This document shows positions 13,161 to 26,700 of a stretch of 64,000 bases of DNA, piece by piece (position 1 is the stretch's first letter; every line of letters begins with the position of its first letter). This DNA comes from Actinostola sp. cb2023. Its lineage: Eukaryota; Cnidaria; Anthozoa; Actiniaria; Actinostolidae. The stretch spans positions 1 through 64,000 of the forward strand of contig JAUJYZ010000885.1 of NCBI GenBank assembly GCA_033675265.1, read 5' to 3'. Both the position numbers and the translations under genes were made by a program. The notes under the pieces were generated by a model. It worked only from the letters and a program-made list of their open reading frames with translations, searched no databases and had not been told where the DNA came from.

Positions 13161-13394
13161 CGTGTGTTTTAAGCAGTAAGACTGGAACTAATCCGAGAGA
13201 GACTGGAACTAGTGCGAGAGAGACTGGAACTAGTGCGAGAGAGACTGGAACTAGTGCGAGAGAGACTAGAACTAGTGCGAGAGAGACTAGAACTAGTACG
13301 AGAGACTGGAACTAGAGCGAGAGACTGGAACTAGTGCGAGAGAGACTACTGAACTAGAGCGAGACTAGAACTAGTTCGCGAGACTAGAACTGGT

Positions 13395-13462
13395 CATTCT
13401 CGTACCGAGCCCACTCGTCATTCAATGGTCCAAATGACGAGTGGGCTCTGGGTACGAGAATG
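13395..13462. mobile_element. 68-bp hairpin MITE with 9-bp target duplication
   Basis: Inverted arms starting CATTCTCGTACC and ending GGTACGAGAATG enclose a tiny loop. It is flanked by AGAACTGGT (13386-13394) and AGAACTAGT (13463-13471), a 9-bp duplication with one mismatch. Ends match the larger element at 13877-14617, so it is an internally deleted sibling. Confidence 0.85.
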
Positions 13463-13876
13463 AGAACTAGTACGAGAGAGACTGGAAATAGTGCGAGAGA
13501 GACTAGAACTAGAGCGAGACTAGAACTAGAGAGAGAGAGAGAGAGAGAACTAGAACTAGAGCGAGAGAGACTAGAACTAGAGGGAGAGAGACTAGAACTA
13601 GAGCGAGAGAGACTAGAACTAGAGGGAGAGAGATTAGAACTAGTGCGAGAGACTGGAACTAGCGAGAGAGACTAGAACTAGAGGGAGAGACTAGAACTAG
13701 CTAGAGAGACTAGAACTAGAGGGAGAGACTAGAACTAGAGGGAGAGAGACTAGAACTAGAGCGAGAGAGACTAGAACTAGAGGGAGAGAGACTAGAACTA
13801 GAGCGAGAGAGACTAGAACTAGAGGGAGAGAGACTAGAACTAGAGCGAGAGAGACTAGAACTAGAGGGAGAGAGAT

Positions 13877-14617
13877 CATTCTCGTACCCAGAGCCCGCTC
13901 GTCATTTGGTTTGTCGCTGGCTCTGGGAAACCCTGTTGCTCGGTCGTCATATTTTGACGACCAAGTCGTCAGAGCGCATGCTCATACTAAAGACCGCTGA
14001 GAGCGGGTACTGTGGAAGAGTCTACTGGCGACGTAGTGTTCACGTTGGTTTGAATATTCAAACAATGTAACAAGTACACAAGTTTGTACATTTATCTTCG
14101 TGTAGCCGTTTAAAAGCCCTTCGACGTTCATCACCGGTTCTTCTCTGGCTCTGTTGCGATAAAGGCTGGACGATAAATACATGTTCTAATATAATCTTGC
14201 ATGTGAGCCTTCCTGTCTTCCGCTTTGTTATTGTTTCTCTCGAATTATAAAAATATTCCTTTGAATGCTCAAAGCGAGTACGATCGATTGTGTCCAGATT
14301 GTGTCTGTAGCCGTTACATTTATAATTTATGTATTGTTAGATCTCCCTTCACGAATTTATGTCTACACAGTTTCCATTGATTTATTATTCAAAAAAGGTA
14401 GTATAGTTTTTGAAAATAATATTGTATGAAATTACTACAACCGTCGCTGTCATTCGCTTCGTTCGCTTTGCAAGTTTGAATCTTTGTTTATCTCATGGAC
14501 CAATCAAATACGATCATTCATTGTTGATTTCAACAGCCAATGAAATTCGCTAAAATTTCAGGGATTCCCAGAGCCAGCGACAAACCAAATGACGAGCGGG
14601 CTCTGGGTACGAGAATG
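13877..14617. mobile_element. 741-bp non-autonomous Mutator-like element
   Basis: Terminal inverted repeats of 53 bp, exact, begin CATTCTCGTACCCAGAGCCC (13877) and end GGGCTCTGGGTACGAGAATG (14617); homology continues ~6 bp further with one mismatch. Flanks are GAGAGAGAT on both sides (13868-13876, 14618-14626), a 9-bp target duplication typical of the MuDR/MULE superfamily, though the flank is itself repetitive. The interior has no transposase; a 66-codon minus-strand frame is not recognisable. Confidence 0.85.
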
Positions 14618-14869
14618 GAGAGAGATTAGAACTAGTGCGAGAGACTGGAACTAGCGAGAGAGACTAGAACTAGAGGGAGAGACTAGAACTAGTGCGAGAG
14701 ACTAGAACTAGCTAGAGAGACTAGAACTAGAGGGAGAGACTAGAACTAGCTAGAGAGACTAGAACTAGAGGGAGAGACTAGAACTAGCTAGAGAGACTAG
14801 AACTAGTGCGAGAGACTGGAACTAGAGCGATTAGAGACTGGGACTAGAGACTGGGACTAGAGCGATAGT

Positions 14870-16600
14870 GGAGTAGCCAAATAAATGAAAGAATGATCTC
14901 ATATAATGAGAAATCTCTTGTATGCCGGCCAATTATATGACAAGGTTGCTATACTGATACACTGCTACTTAATAATAATTATTATTAATCATTATTAATA
15001 ATTCTACAAAACCATTAAAAAAAACCTAATTCTTCAAATTCCGTCGTTTTCTTTAGGGGACTGGAACTGAACCATCTAGACCCCTGTACTGTTCACCTTA
15101 TAAACCTGTATAAACCAGTTTCCATGGCCAAGCGTATACAGCAGTTGCAAATCAATAATGACGATTTAAAAAAATCAATTAAGAATCCATTAAATGAAGC
15201 GGTACGTTGAAACAATCACACTCTATCTTGGTATTGAAATCATTCTTTTTCTAACACTATCATGGAAGTCTTAATTACTAAGTACATAACACTGTATTGC
15301 TATACAGAATGGCTACAAGTTAAAGCAAACCAGAGTCTCTGTGTTCAAGAAACTACAAACAGTTTTGTATGTGTACACACGTACAGCAACAGCCTTAAAC
15401 CAAACACACGTGAATAGAATTGCCTACCTTGTATATATACCCCAACACGACTCTATGGAATCTTCAAAAAGAGTTCTTTATCTTCTGAAGGTGAAATCCA
15501 GACGCCTCGTTTTAGACGGAATGACGCTAAACGCGTTGACTTCTTGCTGTTTCTGCTCAGTTTCATTCGAGTGACTTGTCTCGATTCAGTTCGTATATTT
15601 TGAATGACTTGTACCCCGAGGGGATGCGTGATCACATAATGGCGACTGTAGAGTTATTACAAACCTCTAAATCCAATCAACCTGTCTGTTTTTATAACTC
15701 AATCAGCCTTGAATGAAAACGGATTTTATTCCGAACCACCAAAAAAAACTGTGCATGCTGAGGTTGGGACACTTACTCGAGACCGTTCGGTCCAGACAAG
15801 GCGGATATTTTCAACTACAAGGCCCAATGTAGCTTTGAAAATAGGATATTATTCGTACAGCTTACCACAAATAACTAATATTTACACTGGATTTCAATAG
15901 ATAAGCCAACTTGATGAGAATATAGCATAATCCAACGACAATAGCCTATTGGCTTTAATTAACAAAACCGATTGATAAAAGTTCGTTTTGTTCTGAAGAA
16001 CAATTGTTGTTGATAAGATCTAGTAGTGAAATGCAAATATGCAGTGGTAGTTATGGTCCAACGAGAACATTTTAATTAAAAAGGATATAAAACAAAGGTA
16101 GAACTAAACAGGCGTCAAGTGTTGAGAGGTTTATTTACTAATATCTCTCCAACTTAATTATCTTTATATCGAAATTTAATAAATGTCCCAACTGGATAGC
16201 GATGTGTACCGACAGGCAAAGGAAACCGAACAACTAAAAACCATGTGCCAAATTCTTGCTAAACGTGAAAAGCTTATTTTTATTCAGTAGTTACACGAAC
16301 GAAGAAAAGCTAGTAATTTATTTGGTAATAAAAGCATTCAGAAAGGAACACTGTGAGATGAGAACGTTTGGTTAGCTATATCCCAGCATCCTTCTTGGTT
16401 TCACGAAGAAAAAATACGAAAAAACCCAGCAACAAATGAATAAACAAATTCAAAACCCGGATTCGTGTCTTTTAAATGAGTCATACGTTTTTAGCGCACA
16501 TTGCTAGCAATATAACAGGGTGACTACATCTGTAATTGTTTCATTAATGTTGCATCGATAACGCATTATGCCATACCTTATGCAAACCAGTACCAGATGG
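14870..16600. other. Stretch without recognised genes
   Basis: AT-rich sequence with short frames only. No splice-phased frames of recognisable protein were found on either strand. Confidence 0.5.
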
Positions 16601-16629
16601 AAGCCCTCTCCCTCATGCTAGTCTCTCGC

Positions 16630-16697
16630 ACTCACTCTCGTACCCAGGCCACATACCATGCTCTCTCATCCATGAAATGAGAGGCCTGGGTACCAGA
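16630..16697. mobile_element. Short inverted repeat related to the Mutator-like MITEs
   Basis: CTCGTACCCAGGCC at ~16636 is answered by GGCCTGGGTACCAG at ~16683, enclosing about 35 bp. The CTCGTACCCAG end resembles the ends of the elements at 13395 and 13877. Confidence 0.5.
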
Positions 16698-16703
16698 CTA
16701 AAC

Positions 16704-19338
16704 AATTAGCCCTTTCAAACACGAGTGGAGGACTGGGAACTAGTTTTTAGAATTAATCTAATTAAAAAATGAACCCCATCACAAGAAAGAGCATATCAGA
16801 ATTTGTAAGTTTCAGGAGTTTGATAGGGTTTGGACAAGTAGTAAATGAACTGCAGACATTCAAAAACTGTAAAAATTACAAAGAAATGTCAGGAGCCCAT
16901 TACTAGGAGCCTTCCTCTCCTATAATTGGTTTGTACGACATCATTTGCACAAATTGAGCTAAAAATAGAACACTCATTATAAATTCCGCGCGATTAACCA
17001 ATCAAGTCTCGTCTTACACAATAGGAATTTGACGTCAGATTCAACACACCGTGTAGTTCCAGTGATTCTAGTGAAGAATCAGAATCTAGTGAAATTTCAG
17101 ATCAGTTTCGTCGTCTGACTTCAGTACTTCATCAAGCGAGGAAAAACAATGATTGAAAACATTAAAAACAAAACAGAAAAACTAACTCAAGGTATTATTA
17201 TTTATATCAAAACTTCAAGTGCGAGAACTTCTAAAAACAAAGCTAGTTAGCAGTTCAAAACCCGGCCAAAATACCAACATCTTCTGCTCTTTCTGAGAAG
17301 GAATTCAACGATCTGGTATCATGGATAATCTCTTACGAAGAACCTAATTAAACTTGTGCAGGACTAGCAGTGAGAACCAAGCTATGAATATTCCAAACCG
17401 CCGGTGTGTTTTGCTAATTCAGCCGTTAGCATTTGTTGTCTGAAACGCAGCAAAATGAATCACGAACTATGAAGTAGGATTTTGTCGAAAATTCTCGACA
17501 TTGACACAACGTTCCTTCTAAAACAGCGAAGTGAGGTACAGGGGAGCTTCTTTTTCTGTGGCCTGGATGAAGATTTTATCGCATTTTTATTCAGCGGCTG
17601 ATCTTGGAGTGCCGGCTTTCTTGCCTTCTTTGAACTTGAAGACGCCTTTGGTGAAAGAGCTTAATTCGCATACACTCAGTGATAACAGAAGTACATAACT
17701 GGTGATAACCCTCTTGTTTTAGGTTCTTTGCCGCTCTTCAGTAAGGCACGGTTCGTCGGATGAAAGTTTCAGTTGTTTTTCGACAATCTTTCGGCGAACT
17801 GAGAAGTTCTTTAGCAAAGTGCACATTTGTGTGGTTGGTTATGTTGGCGTCGCTATCCAAAACTATATTAGTGATGATGTGAATTTGAACGACATTTGTT
17901 TGTTGTCAAAAATCATTTTATTTACTAAATACATTTTTAACAACGACCATGGAATCATATTTCTTTCTTGTTATCTCTAGTTTAGTGTTGTCCAGTTATG
18001 TTGTTGCTGTTTTCAAACTGAGAAACTTCAAGTTTTGTCAATAACAAAAATTTCAATAAGCTTACGCTTCAACTTCAAGAAGCGACGACAAATGGTTGAA
18101 ATTTGTTTACAATATCGAAGAAAAAATAAATATCTTAACTGCTCAGGATTCTCAAACACATACTCAGTCGTTTGTTGAAATGTAGAGCTAATAAACGATA
18201 TCATTTCCATACTAAACGAAGCGTTTCTTGTAGCTACAAACAACAAATTTAAGCTTGCAATAAGTGCGGCCTTGTGAAAAATGTCCAACTGTACATCAAA
18301 GTTTTACCTCTTTCTCCAGCAAGAAAAGTGTTTAAGAGAAAACAATAGCTTCTGGTGTCTCAGGAACGTCCAATCTTTGACTTATTCTAGTCGAACAAAG
18401 CGAGGAAATCATAGAAAATACAAAGACTGCATTTCGGCTACTTGACTTCGGCTACTTCTCCATTCATCAAATTCACAACTATTCCAGATTGTCTTGGCGA
18501 TTCAAGTGTACAGAGTTCACATAAGAAGTCCAGAAAATACATATTTCTGTAGTTTTCTATCAATTCAAATTATGAGTCGCTTTGTCTAAACTTGATTTCT
18601 TTCGTGAAATTTCATTGGATATCACTCGATTTCTGACGCTTTTCAGGAGAATCGCACATTTGATCACTGAAAACTTGCGTAAATAAATAAAATATTCCTA
18701 AATAACCTTGAAGTTATTTTATAAAAGAAATAAAAAACGTTTTTCCGTGTTTGCACAGGCTTATGCAAACCTCGGGAAAGTTTGGGAGAACTCTCGAGCA
18801 GGTGAAAACCCTCGACCTGCGGTCTCGGGTTTTCACTGTCTGCTCTCGAGTTCTTCCAAACTTCCCCTCGGTTTGCATAAGCCTGTGCAAACACGGAAAA
18901 CGTTTCTTATTTCTTAAATGTGATACATTCATTGTACACAGTTCGTCTCGTTCTTGTGCAAGGGAAAAATAGACTTGGACTTCCATGGAATTTTGGATCA
19001 AGTCCTCGCGTCTTCCGTTTGGCCGCCATTTTATTTTTCAATTTGAAATTCTTCGGAAATTTGCATATCTAAAAATAGCCCAATTTGTGCAAATGATGTC
19101 GTATGAACCTATTACTAGAGGAAGGCTCCTAGTAATGGGCTCCTGGAAATGTATGGTTCTGGTAAACATACATTTCCTTGTAATTTTTGAGATGTTTGGA
19201 AAGCTGTTACTCGTTCAATATCTAACTAAACCTATCGAAACTTTGTAAACTTACTAATTCTGATATGCTCTTTCTTGTGATGGGGTTAATTCTAAAAACT
19301 CGTTCCCAGTCCTCCACTCGTTTTTGAAATGGCTAATT
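16704..19338. mobile_element. 2.6-kb element with ~280-bp diverged terminal inverted repeats
   Basis: The left arm (16704-16990) and the right arm (19065-19338, inverted) share long blocks: CGAGTGGAGGACTGGGAAC, CCCATCACAAGAAAGAGCAT, AGGAGCCCATTACTAGGAGC and CGACATCATTTGCACAAATT, overall roughly 80 percent alike. The interior has no recognisable transposase; the longest frame (18288-18028, minus) has no known family. A separate fold-back element sits inside. Non-autonomous DNA transposon or fold-back element. Confidence 0.75.
18722..18917. mobile_element. Fold-back MITE nested in the 2.6-kb element
   Basis: Near-palindrome of two ~85-bp arms centred at about 18817. The outer part reads ACGTTTTTCCGTGTTTGCAC on the left and its complement on the right; the inner part GAGAACTCTCGAGCAG/CTGCTCTCGAGTTC. 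Open frames on both strands across it are mirror images and carry no meaning. Confidence 0.85.
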
Positions 19339-19477
19339 CCTTTTTGATGACGTCATTGTTTCTAGGATTGGATTTCTTCTTTAATATGACACTATGCAAT
19401 AAAAATATTCATTTGATAAAACATTATATTCAGTTCTACTATTTGTTTAGACTTAAAATATCAAATACTTGATTGAC

Positions 19478-20668
19478 GCCATGATGATGATGTTGATGAT
19501 GATTGTCATGATGATGATGTTGATGATGAAGAATATGCTGGTAGCAATGACGCTGGTAGTGCGGTGTTGATAGAATGATGATGATGTTGATGATGATTGT
19601 CATGATGATGATGTTGATGATGAAGAATATGCTGGTAGCAATGACGCTGGTAGTGCGGTGTTGATAGATGATGATGTTGTTGATGATGAAGAATATGCTG
19701 GTAGCAATGACGCTGGTAGTGCGGTGTTGATAGAATGATGATGATGTTGATGATGATTGTCATGATGATGATGTTGATGATGAAGAATATGCTGGTAGCA
19801 ATGACGCTGGTAGTGCGGTGTTGATAGAATGATGATGATGTTGATGATGATTGTCATGATGATGATGTTGATGATGAAGAATATGCTGGTAGCAATGACG
19901 CTGGTAGTGCGGTGTTGATAGAATGATGATGATGTTGATGATGAAGAATATGCTGGTAGCAATGACGCTGGTAGTGCGGTGTTGATAGAATGATGGTGAT
20001 GTTGTTGATGATTGCCATGATGATGATGTTGATGATGAAGAATATGCTGGTAGCAATGACGCTGGTAGTGCGGTGTTGATAGAATGATGATGATGTTGAT
20101 GATGAAGAATATGCTGGTAGCAATGACGCTGGTAGTGCGGTGTTGATAGAATGATGGTGATGTTGTGATGATGATTTGATGATGATGATGATGTTGATGA
20201 TGAAGAATATGCTGGTAGCAATGACGCTGGTAGTGCGGTGTTGATAGAATGATGGTGATGTTGTTGATGATTGCCATGATGATGATGTTGATGATGATTG
20301 TCATGATGGTGATGTTGATGATGAAGAATATGCTGGTAGCAATGACGCTGGTAGTGCGGTGTTGATAGAATGATGGTGATGTTGTTGATGATGATGTTGT
20401 TGATGATGATGTTGTTGTTGTTGATGATGATGTTGTTGTTGTTGATGGTGATGTTGTTGATGATGATGTTGTTGTTGTTGATGATGTTGTTGTTGTTGAT
20501 GGTGATGTTGTTGATGTTGATGGTGATGTTGTTGATGGTGATGTTGTTGATGGTGTTGTTGTTGTTGATGGTGATGTTGTTGTTGATGTTGTTGTTGATG
20601 ATGTTGTTGTTGATGGTGATGTTGTTGTTGATGATGGTGATGTTGTTGATGGTGTTGTTGTTGTTAAT
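19478..20668. repeat. GATGATGTTGATGATGA array with a ~94-bp higher-order unit
   Basis: The first 900 bp repeat a compound unit in which TATGCTGGTAGCAATGACGC, GGTAGTGCGGTGTTGATAGA and a GATGAT/GATGTT spacer of varying length alternate, about ten copies. From 20385 it decays to plain GATGTTGTT. It lies just beyond the 3' end of XPR1. Long Ser/His-rich minus frames are by-products. Confidence 0.93.
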
Positions 20669-20702
20669 GCATCACTATCATATTTCTTCATATCGAACCA
20701 TG

Positions 20703-23700
20703 TTATACACTTGTATCGTTGTAAATAGTTCCATCATTTTCTAAAACAATTTCAAAAGAGTCCCTTTTTGTTTTGATGGATTTCGTTATACAATTTCCTT
20801 TTCGTCGTCTATTTGAGTCAGGTCCTAACCCCCCGATATCGTCCATAATCTCTTCAATGTCAACTTGATGATGTGTGTCTTTAGGCATGAATGAAATATC
20901 CCTCACAGCACGGAATTTACCACAGTTATTGAGATGTTCGTTCTCGAGACGAAAAAAGTTCCACACAAAACGTCTAGAAGAGAAACAGATTTACCTGAGT
21001 AAGTCTTACAGTGTGGACACTCGAACCGTGAACACTTCAAGTTTTTTTCGAACTTTTTTTTTCGAACTTTCTATTGCCTCACAGCCTCGCAAATGGAGCA
21101 TTGAGTTTAAATACACTTAGCGATCAAAATAAATCATTTTTCTGATCAATTTGCTCAATCGACAATTTATATCTTTGTGTTAGAAAAAAAACTAAGTGTT
21201 CACGGTTCGAGTGTCCATACTGTAAAGCACACTACATCGTACCTACCTAAACACTACATCGTACCTACCTATACAATACATCGTACCTACCTATACACTA
21301 CATCGTACCTACCTAAACACTACATCGTACCTAACTAAACACTACATCGTACCTACCTAAACACTACATCGTACCTACCTAAACACTACATCGTACCTAT
21401 CTAAACACTACATCGTACCTACCTAAACACTACATCGTACCTACCTAAACACTACATCGTACCTACCTAAACACTACATCGTACCTACCTAAACACTACA
21501 TCGTACCTACCTAAACACTACATCGTACCTACCTATACACTACATCGTACCTACCTAAACACTACATCGTACCTACCTACATACTACATCGTACCTACCT
21601 AAACACTACATCGTACCTACCTAAACACTACATCGTACCTACCTAAACACTACATCGTACCTACCTAAACACTACATCGTACCTACCTAAACACTACATC
21701 GTACCTACCTAAACACTACATCGTACCTACCTAAACACTACATCGTACCTACCTAAACACTACATCGTACCTACCTAAACACTACATCGTACCTACCTAA
21801 ACACTACATCGTACCTACCTAAACACTACATCGTACCTATCTAAACACTACATCGTACCTACCTAAACACTACATCGTACCTACCTATACACTGCATCGT
21901 ACCTACCTATACACTGCATCGTACCTACCTATACACTACATCGTACCTACCTATACACTACATCGTACCTACCTATACACTACATCGTACCTACCTATAC
22001 ACTACATCGTACCTACCTACACACTACATCGTACCTACCTAAACACTACATCGTACCTACCTAAACACTACATCGCACCTAACTAAACACTACATCGTAC
22101 CTACCTAAACACTACATCGTACCTACCTAAACACTACATCGTACCTACCTACATACTACATCGTACCTACCTATACACTACATCGTACCTACCTAAACAC
22201 TACATCGTACCTACCTACACACTACATCGTACCTACCTATACACTACATCGTACCTACCTACACACTACATCGTACCTACCTAAACACTACATCGTACCT
22301 ACCTAAACACTACATCGTACCTACCTAAACACTACATCGTACCTACCTAAACACTACATCGTACCTACCTAAACACTACATCGTACCTACCTATACACTA
22401 CATCGTACCTACCTATACACTACATCGTACCTAACTAAACACTACATCGTACCTACCTATACACTACATCGTACCTACCTATACACTACATCGCACCTAA
22501 CTAAACACTACATCGTACCTACCTAAACACTACATCGTACCTACCTAAACACTACATCGTACCTACCTAAACACTACATCGTACCTACCTAAACACTTCA
22601 CATAATGCAAGAGCAAGCTTTAGAATTTCCGAGTGAAAGAGTTCGAGGTCTCCCACTGAGACGGTTAGTGTCCATAGAAATCGAAATATTAAATCTTCAA
22701 ACATCGCTAAATAGTAACACGCCTAAAATGGAAGGTAGAATACTGGCATCAGAAACATGACAATAACAACATCGACAGCAACTACAAATACAAAAACCAT
22801 AACATTGATGTAACGATAACGATGACTAAAATACAGCAGGAATAGAGCAGATTTCGTATGACTGTGAAAACGTTACGGCACGGAGGTGTCTTACTTTGAC
22901 AAAGTGCATTGCCGTGACCGTGATGATTTAGCCGGATTTAGAATGAATCCGTGCCGTGACCGTGCGCCGTCGGTTGCTCACGTGACCAAGTTATATCTAT
23001 ATAAGTCACGTGACCTACCTACATTTTCAGTCACGTGACCAAGCTATATATATATATGTCACGTTAAGTACCTACATGTTCAGTCACGTGACCAAGCTAT
23101 ATATATATATATATATATGTCACGTGAAGTACCTACATGTTCAGTCACGTGACGTACCTTATATCTATAGACAGTCTCTTCTCTAAGGAAGCGGGTTTCT
23201 GGTAACGCTGACTTGTCTAGTAGGCCCCAATCCATCTTAATATCCCATGTAAGTGTATAACACGTGCTAATAATAGCAGCCCAGACCCACAGCATGAAGA
23301 AAGTATTACTTTGTGGTGAGTCAGACTTGGCTGAAACATGACAAAGAAATAACAAGATAAGCGAAAACGCACGCAGGGAAATGGGATCGAGATACGTCAT
23401 GAAAGACAAGACCGCGAGGACAGCTAGGTAAGACTTACTTACCTAACGTAGAGAACGCTACAACACAGAACGACGTTGAGTATTTGCCTGCGTTGACTAA
23501 ATGAGGAAACTTTTCCCGTGTGTCCACGTAACGTCGTATACACTGGGCAAAGCGAAACCATGCTGGCAGACACGCCACCAACGGACGAAGGCCATACAAC
23601 GTACTGTCACATATTTTCTCTTGATCTGGAAAAACGAATATCAAAATCCTATCAACTAAAAGCCTTCAATTTAGGTTAGTTTTAGAAGTTTGAACGGGTT

Positions 23701-26700
23701 CTGCAGCCAGAATAGAAAAGTGCAGTGCTTGTTATTCACTTCAACGATGTATTTTTTTCTGTTGCTGTTGGAGTTCCTGTGGTGTTTCAGAAACCATAGA
23801 TGCATCTGTAATCGCCTCTCCCGAATAATCTCTCATCTGCCACCCTACCACAGGTAACCTGTGTCTACTACCATGACCCACATCTACCACCCTACCACAG
23901 GTAACCCACGTCTACCACCATGACCCACATCTACCACCCTACCACAGGTAACCCACGTCTACCACCATGACCCACATCTACCACCCTACCACAGGTAACC
24001 CACGTCTACCACCATGACCCACATCTACCACCCTACCACAGGTAACCCATGTGTACCACCATGACCCACATCTACCACCCTACCACAGGTAACCCACGTG
24101 TACCACCATGACCCACATCTACCACCCTACCACAGGTAACCCACGTGTACCACCATGACCCACATCTACCACCCTACCACAGGTAACCTGTGTCTACTAC
24201 CATGACCCACATCTACCACCCTACCACAGGTAACCCACGTGTACCACCATGACCCACATCTACCACCCTACCACAGGTAACCCACGTGTACCACCATGAC
24301 CCACATCTACCACCCTACCACAGGTAACCCGTGTCTACCACCATGACCCACATCTACCACCCTACCACAGGTAACTCACGTGTACCACCATGACTCACAT
24401 CTACCACCCTACCACAGGTAACCCACGTCTACCACCATGACCCACATCTACCACCCTACCACAGGTAACCCGTGTCTACCACCATGACCCACATCTACCA
24501 CCCTACCACAGGTAACTCACGTGTACCACCATGACTCACATCTACCACCCTACCACAGGTAACCCACGTCTACCACCATGACCCACATCTACCACCCTAC
24601 CACAGGTAACCCGTGTCTACCACCATGACCCACATCTACCACCCTACCACAGGTAACCCACGTGTACCACCATGACCCACATCTACCACCCTACCACAGG
24701 TAACCCACGTCTACCATCATGACCAACATCTACCACCCTACCACAGGTAACCCACGTCTACCACCATGACCCACATCTACCACCCTACCACAGGTAACCC
24801 ACGTCTACCACCATGACCCACATCTACCACCCTACCACAGGTAACCTGTGTCTACTACCATGACCCACATCTACCACCCTACCACAGGTAACCCACATCT
24901 ACCACCATGACCCACATCTACCACCCTACCACAGGTAACCCACGTCTACCACCATGACCCACATCTACCACCCTACCACAGGTAACCCACGTCTACCACC
25001 ATGACCCACATCTACCACCCTACCACAGGTAACCCACATCTACCACCATGACCCACATCTACCACCCTACCACAGGTAACCCACGTGTACCACCATCACC
25101 CACATCTACCACCCTACCACAGGTAACCCACGTGTACCACCATGACCCACATCTACCACCCTACCACAGGTAACCTGTGTCTACCACCATGACCACCATG
25201 ACCCACATCTACCACCCTACCACAGGTAACCCGTGTCTACCACCATGACCCACATCTACCACCCTACCACAGGTAACCCACGTGTACCACCATGACCCAC
25301 ATCTACCACCCTACCACAGGTAACCCACGTGTACCACCATGACCCACATCTACCACCCTACCACAGGTAACCTGTGTCTACTACCATGACCCACATCTAC
25401 CACCCTACCACAGGTAACCTGTGTCTACTACCATGACCCACATCTACCACCCTACCACAGGTAACCCACATGTACCACCATGACTCACATCTACCACCCT
25501 ACCACAGGTAACCCACAGCTACCACCATGACCCACATCTACCACCCTACCACAGGTAACCCACGTCTACCACCATGACCCACATCTACCACCCTACCACA
25601 GGTAACCTGTGTCTACTACCATGACCCACATCTACCACCCTACCACAGGTAACCCACGTCTACCACCATGACCCACATCTACCACCCTACCACAGGTAAC
25701 CCACGTCTACCACCATGACCCACATCTACCACCCTACCACAGGTAACCTGTGTCTACTACCATGACCCACATCTACCACCCTACCACAGGTAACCCACGT
25801 CTACCACCATGATCCACATCTACCACCCTACCACAGGTAACCCACGTGTACCACCATGACCCACATCTACCACCCTACCACAGGTAACCCACGTGTACCA
25901 CCATGACCCACATCTACCACCCTACCACAGGTAACCCACGTCTACCACCATGACCCACATCTACCACCCTACCACAGGTAACCCACGTCTACCACCATGA
26001 CCCACATCTACCACCCTACCACAGGTAACCCACGTGTACCACCATGACCCACATCTACCACCCTACCACAGGTAACCCACGTCTACCACCATGACCCACA
26101 TCTACCACCCTACCACAGGTAACCCACGTGTACCACCATGACCCACATCTACCACCCTACCACAGGTAACCTGTGTCTACTACCATGACCCACATCTACC
26201 ACCCTACCACAGGTAACCCACGTCTACCACCATGATCCACATCTACCACCCTACCACAGGTAACCCACGTGTACCACCATGACCCACATCTACCACCCTA
26301 CCACAGGTAACCCACGTGTACCACCATGACCCACATCTACCACCCTACCACAGGTAACCCACGTCTACCACCATGACCCACATCTACCACCCTACCACAG
26401 GTAACCCACGTCTACCACCATGACCCACATCTACCACCCTACCACAGGTAACCCACGTGTACCACCATGACCCACATCTACCACCCTACCACAGGTAACC
26501 CACGTCTACCACCATGACCCACATCTACCACCCTACCACAGGTAACCCACGTCTACCACCATGACCCACATCTACCACCCTACCACAGGTAACCCACGTG
26601 TACCACCATGACCCACATCTACCACCCTACCACAGGTAACCCACGTGTACCACCATGACCCACATCTACCACCCTACCACAGGTAACCCGTGTATACCAC

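Larger units (their letters stand above)
13168..14868. repeat. GAGAGACTAGAACTAG minisatellite, split by two inserted elements
   Basis: Tandem units of 18-20 bp such as GAGAGAGACTAGAACTAG occupy 13168-13394, 13463-13876 and 14618-14868. The two gaps are exactly the MITE-like elements at 13395-13462 and 13877-14617, so the array predates both insertions. Confidence 0.93.

Noticed and set aside
19600..20691. 363-codon Ser/Thr/His-rich minus frame
   Set aside because: It is the complement of a GATGTT-type array; length variation of the spacer shows no selection on frame.
21221..22598. CRISPR-like regular repeat
   Set aside because: Units are directly adjacent without unique spacers and the host is an animal; it is a minisatellite.
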